This document shows positions 24,780 through 34,090 of a stretch of 64,000 bases of DNA, in pieces (position 1 is the stretch's first letter; every line of letters starts with the position of its first letter). The stretch spans positions 310,001-374,000 of the forward strand of contig JAGZZT010000001.1 of assembly GCA_018377235.1 (NCBI GenBank). The letters run 5' to 3'. The position numbers and the translations under genes are program-made. The stretch comes from Clostridium sp. (lineage in GTDB: Bacteria > Bacillota > Clostridia > Lachnospirales > Lachnospiraceae). The notes beneath the pieces are model-generated. The model made no database searches. It saw nothing but the letters and a program-made list of their open reading frames with translations, and had not been told where the DNA came from.

Positions 24780-25522
24780 AATCCGTCCACCTCACTTATC
24801 TGGGGATCAATCAGGACAACTGCTATATTATCCTTTCCCCCGTTCTGATTGGCTAACGCAATAAGCGCCCTGGCCTTACTCTCCAGAGGGCCCGGAAGCA
24901 ATACCAGACGAAACATGGCAGAGTTATCTACCATATTAGAAAGGCCGTCTGAGCAGAGAAGAACATAGTCTCCTGCCTTCAGATTTACCTCAAAAAAATC
25001 TGCTTCCACTGTCCCGGCAATGCCGACTGCCCTCGTAATGTAATTCTTCTGCTTTTTATACTCAAGGCTGTCCCGGGTAATCTGCCCCAGAGACACCATC
25101 TCTTCCACATAGGAATGATCCCGGGTAATCTGCCTGATCCCTCCCCGCTCAATCAGGTAGAGTCTGCTGTCCCCCACATTGGCCACATACAAAGTAGAAT
25201 CCTCTATGGTAGCAGCCACCAGCGTACTTCCCATACCGGCCAGCTCCTGGTTTTCCAGGGATGCCTCATAAATTTTTCGGTTGGCCTCTGCAATCCCCTG
25301 ATTCAGCGCCTCTACTGGCGTTCTGGCCGAGCAGTCTCTGATATAGGAAGTCAGGCTCTCTATTAAAAGCCTGGAGGCCCGATCCCCAGCCTTATGGCCT
25401 CCCATACCGTCCGCAACAATAAATAAATTTGAAAGAGGTCCGATAGACTCTGTTGTGGCGAAACGGCAGTCCTGATTGACAGGCCGCACCCGCCCAATGT
25501 CCGTCAACGCACAGGCTTTCAT
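24776..25522 (-). CDS. stp: PP2C-family protein phosphatase (partner of PrkC)
   Basis: A 248-residue metal-dependent phosphatase that reverses PrkC phosphorylation. PP2C motifs: GRVRPVNQD at the start, VADGMGGHKAGD, VGDSRLYLI, LCSDGLSNMVD and GGKDNIAVVLI, supplying the aspartates for two metals. It follows rlmN within 5 bases and overlaps prkC. Confidence 0.95.
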   Translation of the reverse strand: MKACALTDIGRVRPVNQDCRFATTESIGPLSNLFIVADGMGGHKAGDRASRLLIESLTSYIRDCSARTPVEALNQGIAEANRKIYEASLENQELAGMGSTLVAATIEDSTLYVANVGDSRLYLIERGGIRQITRDHSYVEEMVSLGQITRDSLEYKKQKNYITRAVGIAGTVEADFFEVNLKAGDYVLLCSDGLSNMVDNSAMFRLVLLPGPLESKARALIALANQNGGKDNIAVVLIDPQISEVDGL

Positions 25523-25527
25523 CTTCC

Positions 25528-26580
25528 TTATGTCCTTTCCTTCTCAATATAGCTTTTTCGAAGCTGCCCGCAGGCTCCGTCAATGTCCCGCCCCATCTCC
25601 CGGCGCACCGTAACATTGATTCCCCGCTTTTCCAAATACTGTTTAAACTCCTCAATAGCCTTCCGATCCGACTGCTTAAACTCCCTTTCCTTGATAGGAT
25701 TTACCGGAATCAGATTCACATGGCCATGCTGCCCCTTCAGCAGCTCTGCCAGAGCTCTGGCCTCGTTCAGATTATCATTGACACCCTTTACGAGACTGTA
25801 CTCAAAAGTAAGCCTTCTGCCTGTCTTTTCAAAGTAATAATGACAGGCATCCAATACGTCCTTTAAGGCAAAACTATTGGCTACTGGCATCAAAGTCTTC
25901 CTCACCTCATCATTAGGAGCATGGAGAGACAGCGCCAGTGTCACCTGGAGCCCTTCTTCCGCAAACTGGCGGATTCTGGGAACAATGCCGCAGGTGGAAA
26001 CAGTGACATTGCGCTGACTGATATGTAAGCCGTTCTCGTCTGTCAGCAGATGAATAAAGCGGAGCAGATTGTCATAGTTGTCCATAGGCTCTCCGGAACC
26101 CATCACTACCACGTTCGACACACGTTCTCCTGTGTCCCTCTGAATCCGGTAAATCTGCTCCAGCATCTCAGAAGGCCTCAAATTTCTCTCCAGACCGTCT
26201 AGGGTAGATGCACAGAAACGGCAGCCCATCCGGCAGCCCACCTGGGAAGAAATGCAGACGGAGTTGCCGTGCTTATAGCGCATCAGCACACTTTCGATTA
26301 CATTTCCGTCCTCCAGCTCAAACAGGTACTTTCTCGTACCGTCAATCTGGGAAATCCGCACATCCACTGGATTTAAAGACGCATAAAAAGCTGTTCCCTT
26401 CAGAATTTCCCGCATTTCCTTAGACAGATTTGTCATCTCATCCAGGGAAGCTGCCAGCTTCACGTGCATCCACTGATACAGCTGCCTGGCCCGAAAGGGC
26501 TTTTCGCCTAAATCCTTCAGATACTCTGTCAGCTCCGGAAGGGTCATGGATTTTAAGTCTGCCCGTCCGTCTCTTTCCAT
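25528..26580 (-). CDS. rlmN: Dual-specificity RNA methyltransferase RlmN
   Basis: A 350-residue radical SAM enzyme that methylates C2 of A2503 in 23S rRNA and of A37 in some tRNAs. The cluster motif is CRMGCRFC, preceded by ESVLMRYKHGNSVCISSQ; GSGEPMDNYDN follows, and the catalytic C-terminal cysteine lies in GRDIDGACGQL. AAGGAGG precedes the ATG. It is flanked by rsmB and stp in the conserved cluster. Confidence 0.97.
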   Translation of the reverse strand: MERDGRADLKSMTLPELTEYLKDLGEKPFRARQLYQWMHVKLAASLDEMTNLSKEMREILKGTAFYASLNPVDVRISQIDGTRKYLFELEDGNVIESVLMRYKHGNSVCISSQVGCRMGCRFCASTLDGLERNLRPSEMLEQIYRIQRDTGERVSNVVVMGSGEPMDNYDNLLRFIHLLTDENGLHISQRNVTVSTCGIVPRIRQFAEEGLQVTLALSLHAPNDEVRKTLMPVANSFALKDVLDACHYYFEKTGRRLTFEYSLVKGVNDNLNEARALAELLKGQHGHVNLIPVNPIKEREFKQSDRKAIEEFKQYLEKRGINVTVRREMGRDIDGACGQLRKSYIEKERT

Positions 26581-26613
26581 TTTTCAAAGCCTCCTTGTCA
26601 TTCTGCTTTTCTT

Positions 26614-28005
26614 TTAATTCTGCTCTTCTTTTCTCCTCAGTACCGAGATAAAAAAGCCGTCTCCCGGATAGAAACCCGGAAGCAGCTGGATATATCCCTT
26701 TTTCCTTGTATCCTCAAGCAGTGTCTGTGCCAAAGCGTCCCCAATTCTGCCTGTCAGATCCACTGGTTCAAACGGCAGCTGAGACAGAATCCAGCGAATA
26801 TTCTCTTCATTTTCCGCCGGATTTACGGTACAGGTACTGAACACCATGGTTCCGCCTGGCTTTACATACCGCCAGACTACAGAGAGAATCTCCCTCTGCA
26901 GCCTGGCCAGATCTCTGGTCTGCTCCTCTGTAATATTGTAGCGGATGTCTGGTTTTCGTCCAATGATTCCAAGGCCGGAACAGGGCAGATCTGCAATCAA
27001 AAGATCTGCTTTTTCTTCAGAGCTCTGGTCAAACTCCGTAGCATCCTGGACTCTGGCTTCTATATTGGAAAATCCGGAGCGCCAGATATTGTCCTCCACC
27101 AGAGCGATCTTCTTCTCCGTCAAGTCCCTGACCTCCACCATACCAGTTCCGTGAAGCAGCTCTGCAATGTGCAGGCTTTTTCCTCCCGGCGCACCGCAGA
27201 CGTCAATAACATAATCTCCCTCATGCACTCCAGCGGCGTCTCCCGCCAGGGAAGAGCTTAAATCCTGTACCTGAAGCCAGCCGTCCAGAAAAGCATCCAG
27301 ACTCTCCAGATAATCCACCTGGCTTAAGAAAATCACATCCTCGGCAAAGCCGCTTTCCTTTACCTTTACTCCCTGGCTTTCCAGAGAGCCGAAAATTTCC
27401 TCCCTGGAAGCCAGGCTTAAATTCATCCGGACAGTCAGAGGTCTTTCCATCAGAAAACTTTCTGCCATGGTTCTGGCCGCCTCTTTCCCATACCGCTTCT
27501 CCCACAAGGAAAAAATCCACTGCGGAAGACAGCAGGCTGTACTGTCATCCGGCCATTTTATCTCTTCCTTATTCCTGGATATATTTCTCAGCACTCCGTT
27601 TACAAAGCCCTTGAGTCCTGAAAAGCCTCTGCGGGCTGCCAGCTTCACTGCCTCATTGCAGGCTGCTGAATCGGGAATTCGATCCATAAAGCAGATCTGG
27701 TAAACGCTCATTCTGAGAATAGTGCGAATCACCGGCTTCATTTTGCGCAGCTTCACACTGGAATATGCTTCAATCAAATAGTCAATCTGCATGAGCCTTT
27801 CCAGAGTACCGTCGGCAGTCCGCTTGATAAAAGAGCGTTCCTGTTTATCCAGATACTGATATTTTGTCAAAGCTCTCTGAATCACCAGATGGCTGTACTG
27901 CTTCTTCTCTAAAATTTCCAGAAGAATTTCCAGCACAATCTCCCGCGCTTCCGGAGCGCTTCTATTCCCTTCTTTTGCCGGTTTTCCAGTTCCGGTTTTA
28001 GTCAT
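26614..28005 (-). CDS. rsmB: 16S rRNA cytosine-967 C5-methyltransferase
   Basis: A 463-residue enzyme: an N-terminal NusB-like RNA-binding domain (about 20-150) and a Rossmann methyltransferase with CGAPGGKSLHIAELL (SAM site), DLPCSGLGIIGRKPDIRY and the nucleophile in STCTVNPAENEENI. I start it at ATG 28005, which has GGAGG upstream and overlaps the yugP stop by 8 bases; the frame is open to TTG 28023 but without a ribosome site. Confidence 0.95.
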   Translation of the reverse strand: MTKTGTGKPAKEGNRSAPEAREIVLEILLEILEKKQYSHLVIQRALTKYQYLDKQERSFIKRTADGTLERLMQIDYLIEAYSSVKLRKMKPVIRTILRMSVYQICFMDRIPDSAACNEAVKLAARRGFSGLKGFVNGVLRNISRNKEEIKWPDDSTACCLPQWIFSLWEKRYGKEAARTMAESFLMERPLTVRMNLSLASREEIFGSLESQGVKVKESGFAEDVIFLSQVDYLESLDAFLDGWLQVQDLSSSLAGDAAGVHEGDYVIDVCGAPGGKSLHIAELLHGTGMVEVRDLTEKKIALVEDNIWRSGFSNIEARVQDATEFDQSSEEKADLLIADLPCSGLGIIGRKPDIRYNITEEQTRDLARLQREILSVVWRYVKPGGTMVFSTCTVNPAENEENIRWILSQLPFEPVDLTGRIGDALAQTLLEDTRKKGYIQLLPGFYPGDGFFISVLRRKEEQN

Positions 28006-28714
28006 TATCTCTTCTTCCTCCAAACAGTATAATCAGACGCAGAAGCTGCAGGATGGATCCGGCTGCAGCCGCCACATAAGTCAGGGCTGCCGCTCCCAGC
28101 ACCCGTCTGGTGCCATCTACCTCGCTGCCGGAAAGAATGCCGGTAGCGTCCAGAAGCCTTACAGCTCTGGAGGAGGCATTAAACTCTACTGGAAGTGTCA
28201 CCAGCTGAAACAATACAGCTGCAGAGAACAGGAGGATTCCCAGCTGAACCATTGGGGAACCGAAACCTCCGATAAAAAATCCAATCAGAATCAGCGGCCA
28301 GGAAATCTGGGAACCGAAATTCGCCACCGGAACCAGGGCTCCTCTGAACTTTAACGGCGCGTATCCCACAGCATCCTGAATAGCGTGGCCGCACTCATGG
28401 GCAGCCACACCGATGGCAGCCACAGAGGTGGAATTGTAAACGTCATCCGACAGGTTTACCGTCTTTGTTCTTGGATCATAGTGGTCTGACAGCCTTCCGC
28501 CCACATGACGTACTGTAACGTCATAAATCCCCTGGCTGTTTAACAGCCTTTGGGCTGCCTCCGCTCCTGTCATGCCAGTCATAGAGCGGACTCTTGAATA
28601 GCGGGCAAAGGTGCTGTTTACCTTGGCGGAGGCCGCCATGGAAAGCGCCACTCCAATTAAAATCAAAATAATCGTCGGATCAAACCTGGGATAGAATCCA
28701 TAACCATAGTACAT
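27998..28714 (-). CDS. yugP: YugP-type membrane zinc metalloprotease
   Basis: A 238-residue membrane protease with HECGH (in AAHECGHAIQDAVGYAPL) as the zinc site and about four transmembrane segments, one before and the rest after the catalytic helix. The family is conserved in Firmicutes and its physiological substrate is not established. It lies between fmt and rsmB; 108 bases separate it from the fmt stop, where no clear promoter is visible. Confidence 0.9.
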   Translation of the reverse strand: MYYGYGFYPRFDPTIILILIGVALSMAASAKVNSTFARYSRVRSMTGMTGAEAAQRLLNSQGIYDVTVRHVGGRLSDHYDPRTKTVNLSDDVYNSTSVAAIGVAAHECGHAIQDAVGYAPLKFRGALVPVANFGSQISWPLILIGFFIGGFGSPMVQLGILLFSAAVLFQLVTLPVEFNASSRAVRLLDATGILSGSEVDGTRRVLGAAALTYVAAAAGSILQLLRLIILFGGRRDND

Positions 28715-28822
28715 AAATAAACGACTTCCTTTCTCAAATTAAATCATCGCCCTTTTCACTCATTCTCCCCTATGGTATTCTGCACATTAAGCGCCGAATT
28801 TAGCATCGGATCCGGCAGACAT

Positions 28823-29758
28823 CTACAGGCCCAGCTTTTCTCCCTTCTTCAGGGAAAAACCCCTTAAAAAGGCGCCGGTATCCATACGCTTCTTTCCCTC
28901 CAGCTGCAGCTCTTTTACAGCCAGAGTCCCATTTCCTGTCTTCACCAGAAAACGGTCCTTTAAAACCTTTACAATTTCACCAGGTTCTCCCTCAAAATTC
29001 TCTGCCAGAACATCAGCTGCCCACAGCTTCATAGTTTTAGCTCCATAATGGGTGTAAGCGCTGGGCCATGGGTTCAAACCGCGGATTAGACGCTCCAGCT
29101 CTGCCGCGCTCTTTGTCCAATCGACATTTCCAAGAGATTTGTCGAGCATCCCGGCATAGGTCGCTCCCTCCTCAGGCTGAGGCGTCCTGACAGCAGTCCC
29201 ACTCTCCAGTTTCCTGAGAGTCTCCAAAACCAGCGGGCCGCCTGCTTTGGACAGTTTATCAAACAGGCTTCCTCCTGTCTCATTCTCCGCCAGCGGGACG
29301 ACCACCCGATCCAGCATATCCCCGGTGTCAAGTCCTACATCCATCATCATAGTGGTAATGCCGCTCTCTTTCTCCCCATCAATGACAGCCCACTGAATCG
29401 GAGCCGCCCCCCTATATTTAGGAAGCAGGGAGGCGTGAATATTCACACAGCCATATTTCGGCAAATCTAAAATCTCTTTAGGAAGGATCTGGCCGAAAGC
29501 AGCTACCACTATCGCGTCCGGCTGGATTTTCTTCAAGGTGTTAAAAAATCCCTCGTCCTTCTTTACCCGGATCGGCTGATAAACAGGAATTCCATAGGAC
29601 AGGGCTTTCTCCTTCACCGGAGTCATAAGGACTGCCTTCCCCCGGCCTTTAGGTTTATCCGGCTGCGTCACCACCGCCGCCACCTCATGGCCTGCCTCCA
29701 CTAAGGAAACAAGAGCCGGGACTGCAAAATCCGGTGTTCCCATGTATACTAACTTCAT
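28823..29758 (-). CDS. fmt: Methionyl-tRNA formyltransferase
   Basis: A 311-residue enzyme that formylates initiator Met-tRNA using 10-formyl-tetrahydrofolate. N-terminal catalytic domain: MGTPDFAVPALVSL, then the hallmark HASLLPKYRGAAPIQWAV, and TMMMDVGLDTGDML; the C-terminal OB-like domain binds tRNA. It lies 33 bases after def, the enzyme that later removes the formyl group. Confidence 0.97.
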   Translation of the reverse strand: MKLVYMGTPDFAVPALVSLVEAGHEVAAVVTQPDKPKGRGKAVLMTPVKEKALSYGIPVYQPIRVKKDEGFFNTLKKIQPDAIVVAAFGQILPKEILDLPKYGCVNIHASLLPKYRGAAPIQWAVIDGEKESGITTMMMDVGLDTGDMLDRVVVPLAENETGGSLFDKLSKAGGPLVLETLRKLESGTAVRTPQPEEGATYAGMLDKSLGNVDWTKSAAELERLIRGLNPWPSAYTHYGAKTMKLWAADVLAENFEGEPGEIVKVLKDRFLVKTGNGTLAVKELQLEGKKRMDTGAFLRGFSLKKGEKLGL

Positions 29759-29791
29759 GTGTGCATCCCCTTTCTGTGCGCGGGCTGTTCT

Positions 29792-30271
29792 TTACTCTTC
29801 CTCAAACTCTCCACTGACGTCCTCCAGTTCTCCCTCGACCTTGTCCACATACAGTACTCCGCTTAAGTGATCGCACTCATGACAGATCGCTCTGGCTAAC
29901 AGATCCTCGCCCTCCAGAATATACTCCTCCATGTTCTCATTAAGAGCTTTTACCTTAACATAATCAGGACGTGTTACAGTTCCTGATTTTCCCGGCACGC
30001 TTAAGCATCCCTCCGGACCTGTCTGGCTTCCGCTGGTCTCCAGAATTTCCGGATTAATCAGCACATACTGATTTCCGTCCTCCACATCGATCACCACAAT
30101 CTGCTTGCGGATGCCTACCTGCGGCGCTGCCAGTCCCACTCCATTAGCCTGGTACATGGTATCAAACATATCCTCTATCAGCTCTGCTGTGCGGGGAGTC
30201 ATCTCCTTCACCAGCTTGCACTCTTTTCTGAGAACCTCGTCTCCGATCGTTCTGATTTCCCTGATTGCCAT
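29792..30271 (-). CDS. def: Peptide deformylase
   Basis: A 159-residue metalloenzyme removing the formyl group from new proteins. All three motifs are intact: GVGLAAPQVG, EGCLSVPG (metal Cys) and HECDH (metal His and catalytic Glu). The start at 30271 gives MAIREIRTIGD and is preceded by AAGGAGAGG; the frame continues 35 codons upstream toward priA but without a ribosome site. Confidence 0.97.
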   Translation of the reverse strand: MAIREIRTIGDEVLRKECKLVKEMTPRTAELIEDMFDTMYQANGVGLAAPQVGIRKQIVVIDVEDGNQYVLINPEILETSGSQTGPEGCLSVPGKSGTVTRPDYVKVKALNENMEEYILEGEDLLARAICHECDHLSGVLYVDKVEGELEDVSGEFEEE

Positions 30272-30335
30272 ATCTGAATCCTCTCCTTCTATGCTTTTCT
30301 GTGTTCTATTATTTTTGCTGTTCTCTGTTATGACC

Positions 30336-32597
30336 TTATGACACGTCGTACTGAACCTGAACCATTCCCGTGCCATTTTCCGTCAGGGAATCCATACTAT
30401 CCCTGATTTTATCTAGTATATCACAATTTTCAGACTTAATATATAAAATTTTTCTATAGATATCATTAACTTTGTATACAGGCGCATTGACCGGTCCGAT
30501 AGACTGGCAGGGAGAAGAAATTTCCTCCAGAAGCCTGGAAATCCGTTTATCAGCCTGGCGGCAGAAATTTTCCAGAGCCATTTCGTCCTTTGCCGCAAAC
30601 AGCACGGCAGACATTCGGCAGGCCGGAGGATAATTCATCATTTTCCTGTAGGCAATTTCCCGGCTGTAGAAGGCCTCATAGTCCTGTCTGGCCGCCGTTT
30701 CAATGCTGTAGTGATCCGGCTGGTAGGTCTGAATCACCACATTTCCCGGCTGGCTGCCCCGCCCGGCCCGGCCGGCCGCCTGAGTCAAAAGCTGAAAGGT
30801 CCGTTCCGCGCACCGGTAATCCGGCGTATTCAGAGAAAGATCTGCCGCCATAATCCCAACCAGCGTCACATTTTTAAAGTCATGGCCCTTGACAATCATC
30901 TGGGTTCCAATGAGAATATCAGCCTCCCCGGCCTCAAAAGCAGAGAGAATTTCTTCATGCCCGCCCTTTTTAGCGGTCGTATCTGCGTCCATTCTGAGTA
31001 TTCTGGCCTGGGGAAACAGCTGTCTGGTCATCTCCTCCAGCTTTTGAGTGCCCGTTCCAAAGCCTGCGATATAGGGAGAACCGCAGGAAGGACAGCGTTT
31101 CGGCATAGGCAGGGAATAGCCACAGTAGTGGCAGTACAGACGGCCGTTTTTATGAAGAGTCATGGATACGTCACAGTGAGGACACTGAACTGCTTCCCCG
31201 CAGGAACGGCAGGATACAAAATTTGAATAGCCTCTCCTGTTCATAAACAGCATAATCTGCTGTCCCCGGCTCAGCCTGTCCTGAATGTGTTTCAGCAGAC
31301 AGCGGCTGAACATGGTTTTATTGCCAGCTTTAAGTTCCTCCCTTAAGTCTGCCACCTCCACCTGAGCCAGACGGCTCTCTGAAGAAGCTCTTTTTTGAAG
31401 ACGCAGGAGTCCATATTCTCCGGACAGTGCTCTGCTGTAGGACTCCATAGAAGGGGTAGCGGATCCCAGGACTACATCTGCCCCTGACAGCCTGGCTCTG
31501 ATTTCAGCTGTCTCCCTGGCATGATATCGGGGCATAGTCTCGCTTTTATAGGCTCCTTCGTGTTCCTCATCAATGATAATTAATCCCAGATTAGAAAAAG
31601 GAGCGAAAAGAGCCGATCTGGGTCCGATCATAATGTCCACCCCGCCGTTCATAGCCAGCTCCCACTGATCGTATCGTTCTCCTGCCGAGAGTCTGGAATT
31701 AAGAATGGCAATCCTGCCTCCAAACCGCTTATAAAACCGCATGACAGTCTGGTAGGTAAGGGCAATTTCCGGAATCAGCACAATGACCTGGCGTCCCTCT
31801 CTCAGGACGCGATCCATCATTTCCATATAGACCTCTGTCTTTCCGCTGCCTGTAATTCCGTAGAGAAGCCATGTCTTTTCTTTTGAGAGCCGTTTTTCTC
31901 CTTCCGGCCCCTGGATCAGACGGCTTTTATAAGAGGCCCAGAAGGTTTCTGCCGCTGCCTGCTGACCGGTATTTAAGCTTACACCCTGTATCTCCTTCTG
32001 AAGCCCTTTTAACGGATTACGATAGACTTCCCTTCGTGTCACCTCTACTATTCCCTTTTCAATCAGCGGTTTTAACGATGCGGCTGTAATGTTGAGCTGA
32101 TGCTCCACTACCTCTCCGGGAATCTGGCTGGTCTCTAAGAAAGCCTCAAACAGCCTGGCCCGGGCCCGATAGCTTCTGCTTCTGGCCTCTTTAAGGGCAT
32201 TTTCAAGCTCCTCCCTAGTCAGACAGCAGCGAACAGTCTTTTTCTCCCTGCGTTTCATTTTCTGCTTCACCGGAAGCACAGTCTTCAAAGCCTGGTTCAT
32301 TGTAGAGCCATAGAGCCGCTTCATTTCCCAGGCAAGCTCAATAAGCTGGGACTGCACCGACACACAGTCAGGTGAAATCCCAGCTATCTCCTTCATCCGT
32401 TCAATATCAAATTCTGGCTGCTTAGTCACCTCCACCACGAAGCCGCGGCGGAGAGTATTTCCCTTGCCAAAGGGAATCTCCACCTGCACGCCAGCCTTGA
32501 TCCTGTCTTTTAACGCCTCAGGCACTATGTACTGGAAGGTCCGATCCACCTTTTCATGGGAAATATCAATAATCACATTTGCAAAGATCTGCTTCAT
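30336..32597 (-). CDS. priA: Primosomal protein N' (replication restart helicase)
   Basis: A 753-residue superfamily 2 helicase that reloads the replisome at stalled forks. N-terminal 3' DNA-binding domain, then Walker A GITGSGKTEVY, the DEEH box (IIDEEHEGAYK), and the zinc-binding insertion with eight cysteines in four CxxC pairs between about residues 455 and 500. The start is 9 bases from the murF stop. Confidence 0.96.
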   Translation of the reverse strand: MKQIFANVIIDISHEKVDRTFQYIVPEALKDRIKAGVQVEIPFGKGNTLRRGFVVEVTKQPEFDIERMKEIAGISPDCVSVQSQLIELAWEMKRLYGSTMNQALKTVLPVKQKMKRREKKTVRCCLTREELENALKEARSRSYRARARLFEAFLETSQIPGEVVEHQLNITAASLKPLIEKGIVEVTRREVYRNPLKGLQKEIQGVSLNTGQQAAAETFWASYKSRLIQGPEGEKRLSKEKTWLLYGITGSGKTEVYMEMMDRVLREGRQVIVLIPEIALTYQTVMRFYKRFGGRIAILNSRLSAGERYDQWELAMNGGVDIMIGPRSALFAPFSNLGLIIIDEEHEGAYKSETMPRYHARETAEIRARLSGADVVLGSATPSMESYSRALSGEYGLLRLQKRASSESRLAQVEVADLREELKAGNKTMFSRCLLKHIQDRLSRGQQIMLFMNRRGYSNFVSCRSCGEAVQCPHCDVSMTLHKNGRLYCHYCGYSLPMPKRCPSCGSPYIAGFGTGTQKLEEMTRQLFPQARILRMDADTTAKKGGHEEILSAFEAGEADILIGTQMIVKGHDFKNVTLVGIMAADLSLNTPDYRCAERTFQLLTQAAGRAGRGSQPGNVVIQTYQPDHYSIETAARQDYEAFYSREIAYRKMMNYPPACRMSAVLFAAKDEMALENFCRQADKRISRLLEEISSPCQSIGPVNAPVYKVNDIYRKILYIKSENCDILDKIRDSMDSLTENGTGMVQVQYDVS

Positions 32598-32605
32598 ACG
32601 ATCTG

Positions 32606-34042
32606 TCAGCCTCTTTCCCGGGCAGATTCTGTCTGCTCCTTCCCTCTGCTTCTGAAATGAAGCGCAGTCTCCCCCAGCTTCATGCTGTTAGAGCCCTTAA
32701 ACAGGACGCAGTCTCCTGGTTTAAGAAAATCTTCCAGAAACTGGGTCATCTCCTCCTTATTTTCAAAGGAGGTTACTGAGAGAGACGGGCGCACAGCCAG
32801 AGCTCCCTGGCCAATCTGCTCTGCCAGTTCTCCCAGAGTAATCAGGGCGTCCACCTGCTCCCCTGCAAGAAATTCTCCCACCTGACGGTGGAACATTCCG
32901 GCGTCAGAACCCAGCTCCTTCATATCAGCCAGAACTGCCACTCTTCTGTGACACTTTCCAAAGGAAGACAGAACCTTAAGTCCTGCTTTCATGGAATCCG
33001 GACTGGCATTATAGGTATCATCAATGATCGTAAGACCCTCAGCCTCATAAATCTGCTGCCGGTTCTTAAACCCCCCGAACTCTCTCAGCTTTTCTGCTGC
33101 CGATTCCAGTGAAACCCCATTTCGATCTGCCACTGCCAGGGCAGCCAGAGCATTTAAAACATTGTGCTCTCCCATAACAGACAAAGTGACAGGAATTCTC
33201 ACATCTCCATGAATCATAGTGAAGGAAGGACAGCCATTTTCTACGGAAATATCAACGGCCCTGTAGTCAGCCTGCTCCCCGGTTCCAAAATAAATCGTCT
33301 CCCGGCCGTTCCATCCGGACACCTGACAGAGAAGATCATTGTCACTGTTCAGAAAAAGGGGACCGGAAGGGTTCATTCCCCTCTGGATATTCAGCTTTTC
33401 TTTTAAAATATTTTCTCTGGTTCCCAGATTTTCAATGTGGGTAACCCCTACATTTGTAATTACTGCCATATCCACAGCAGCAATTTCTGCAATGACCTCC
33501 ATTTCTCCCGGTTCGCTCATGCCCAGTTCCAGCACACCGATCTGATCCTTTTCTGAAATTTTAGAGAGCGTCAGGGGCACACCAATCTGGCTGTTGTGGT
33601 TGGCCGGCGTCTTAAACACTCTGTATCCGGCGGAAAGGGCCGCTGCTACCATCTCCCTGGTAGTAGTCTTTCCTACGCTTCCAGTAATTCCTACCAGAGG
33701 AATAGTCAGTTTTCTCCTGATAAAAGCTCCCAGAGACTGAAGCGCGTCTTTCGTATCCTGTACCTGAATCCAGGCGGCCTCAGGCCGCTGCTGTCTGGAC
33801 TTTATTACTTCGCCTGAGGTCTCCTCATGCTCAGAGGTAAACACTGCTGCTGCTCCCTGTTCCAGAGCTGTCATAATAAAACGGTGGGCGTCATTTTTCT
33901 CACCAATCAGCGGCACGAACAGACATCCTTCTTTCGCCTCTCTGGAATCAATGCTGATTCCTGTCACCATAGCAGCCGGATTTCCTGCCAGCAGACGGCC
34001 TCCCGCAGCCTCTGCTATCTCCTTTACAGTTATATGTTCCAT
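32606..34042 (-). CDS. murF: UDP-MurNAc-tripeptide:D-Ala-D-Ala ligase
   Basis: A 478-residue Mur ligase adding D-Ala-D-Ala to the peptidoglycan precursor. The ATP loop reads GITGSVGKTTTREM, then LELGMSEPGEM and DTYNASPDSMKAGL with MurF-specific substrate contacts. It lies 48 bases downstream of murE in the classic order. Confidence 0.96.
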   Translation of the reverse strand: MEHITVKEIAEAAGGRLLAGNPAAMVTGISIDSREAKEGCLFVPLIGEKNDAHRFIMTALEQGAAAVFTSEHEETSGEVIKSRQQRPEAAWIQVQDTKDALQSLGAFIRRKLTIPLVGITGSVGKTTTREMVAAALSAGYRVFKTPANHNSQIGVPLTLSKISEKDQIGVLELGMSEPGEMEVIAEIAAVDMAVITNVGVTHIENLGTRENILKEKLNIQRGMNPSGPLFLNSDNDLLCQVSGWNGRETIYFGTGEQADYRAVDISVENGCPSFTMIHGDVRIPVTLSVMGEHNVLNALAALAVADRNGVSLESAAEKLREFGGFKNRQQIYEAEGLTIIDDTYNASPDSMKAGLKVLSSFGKCHRRVAVLADMKELGSDAGMFHRQVGEFLAGEQVDALITLGELAEQIGQGALAVRPSLSVTSFENKEEMTQFLEDFLKPGDCVLFKGSNSMKLGETALHFRSRGKEQTESARERG

Positions 34043-34090
34043 TGTTTTCGTCCTCTGCCTTCCAATCCTTCTGTCTGAGACTGCTGATTT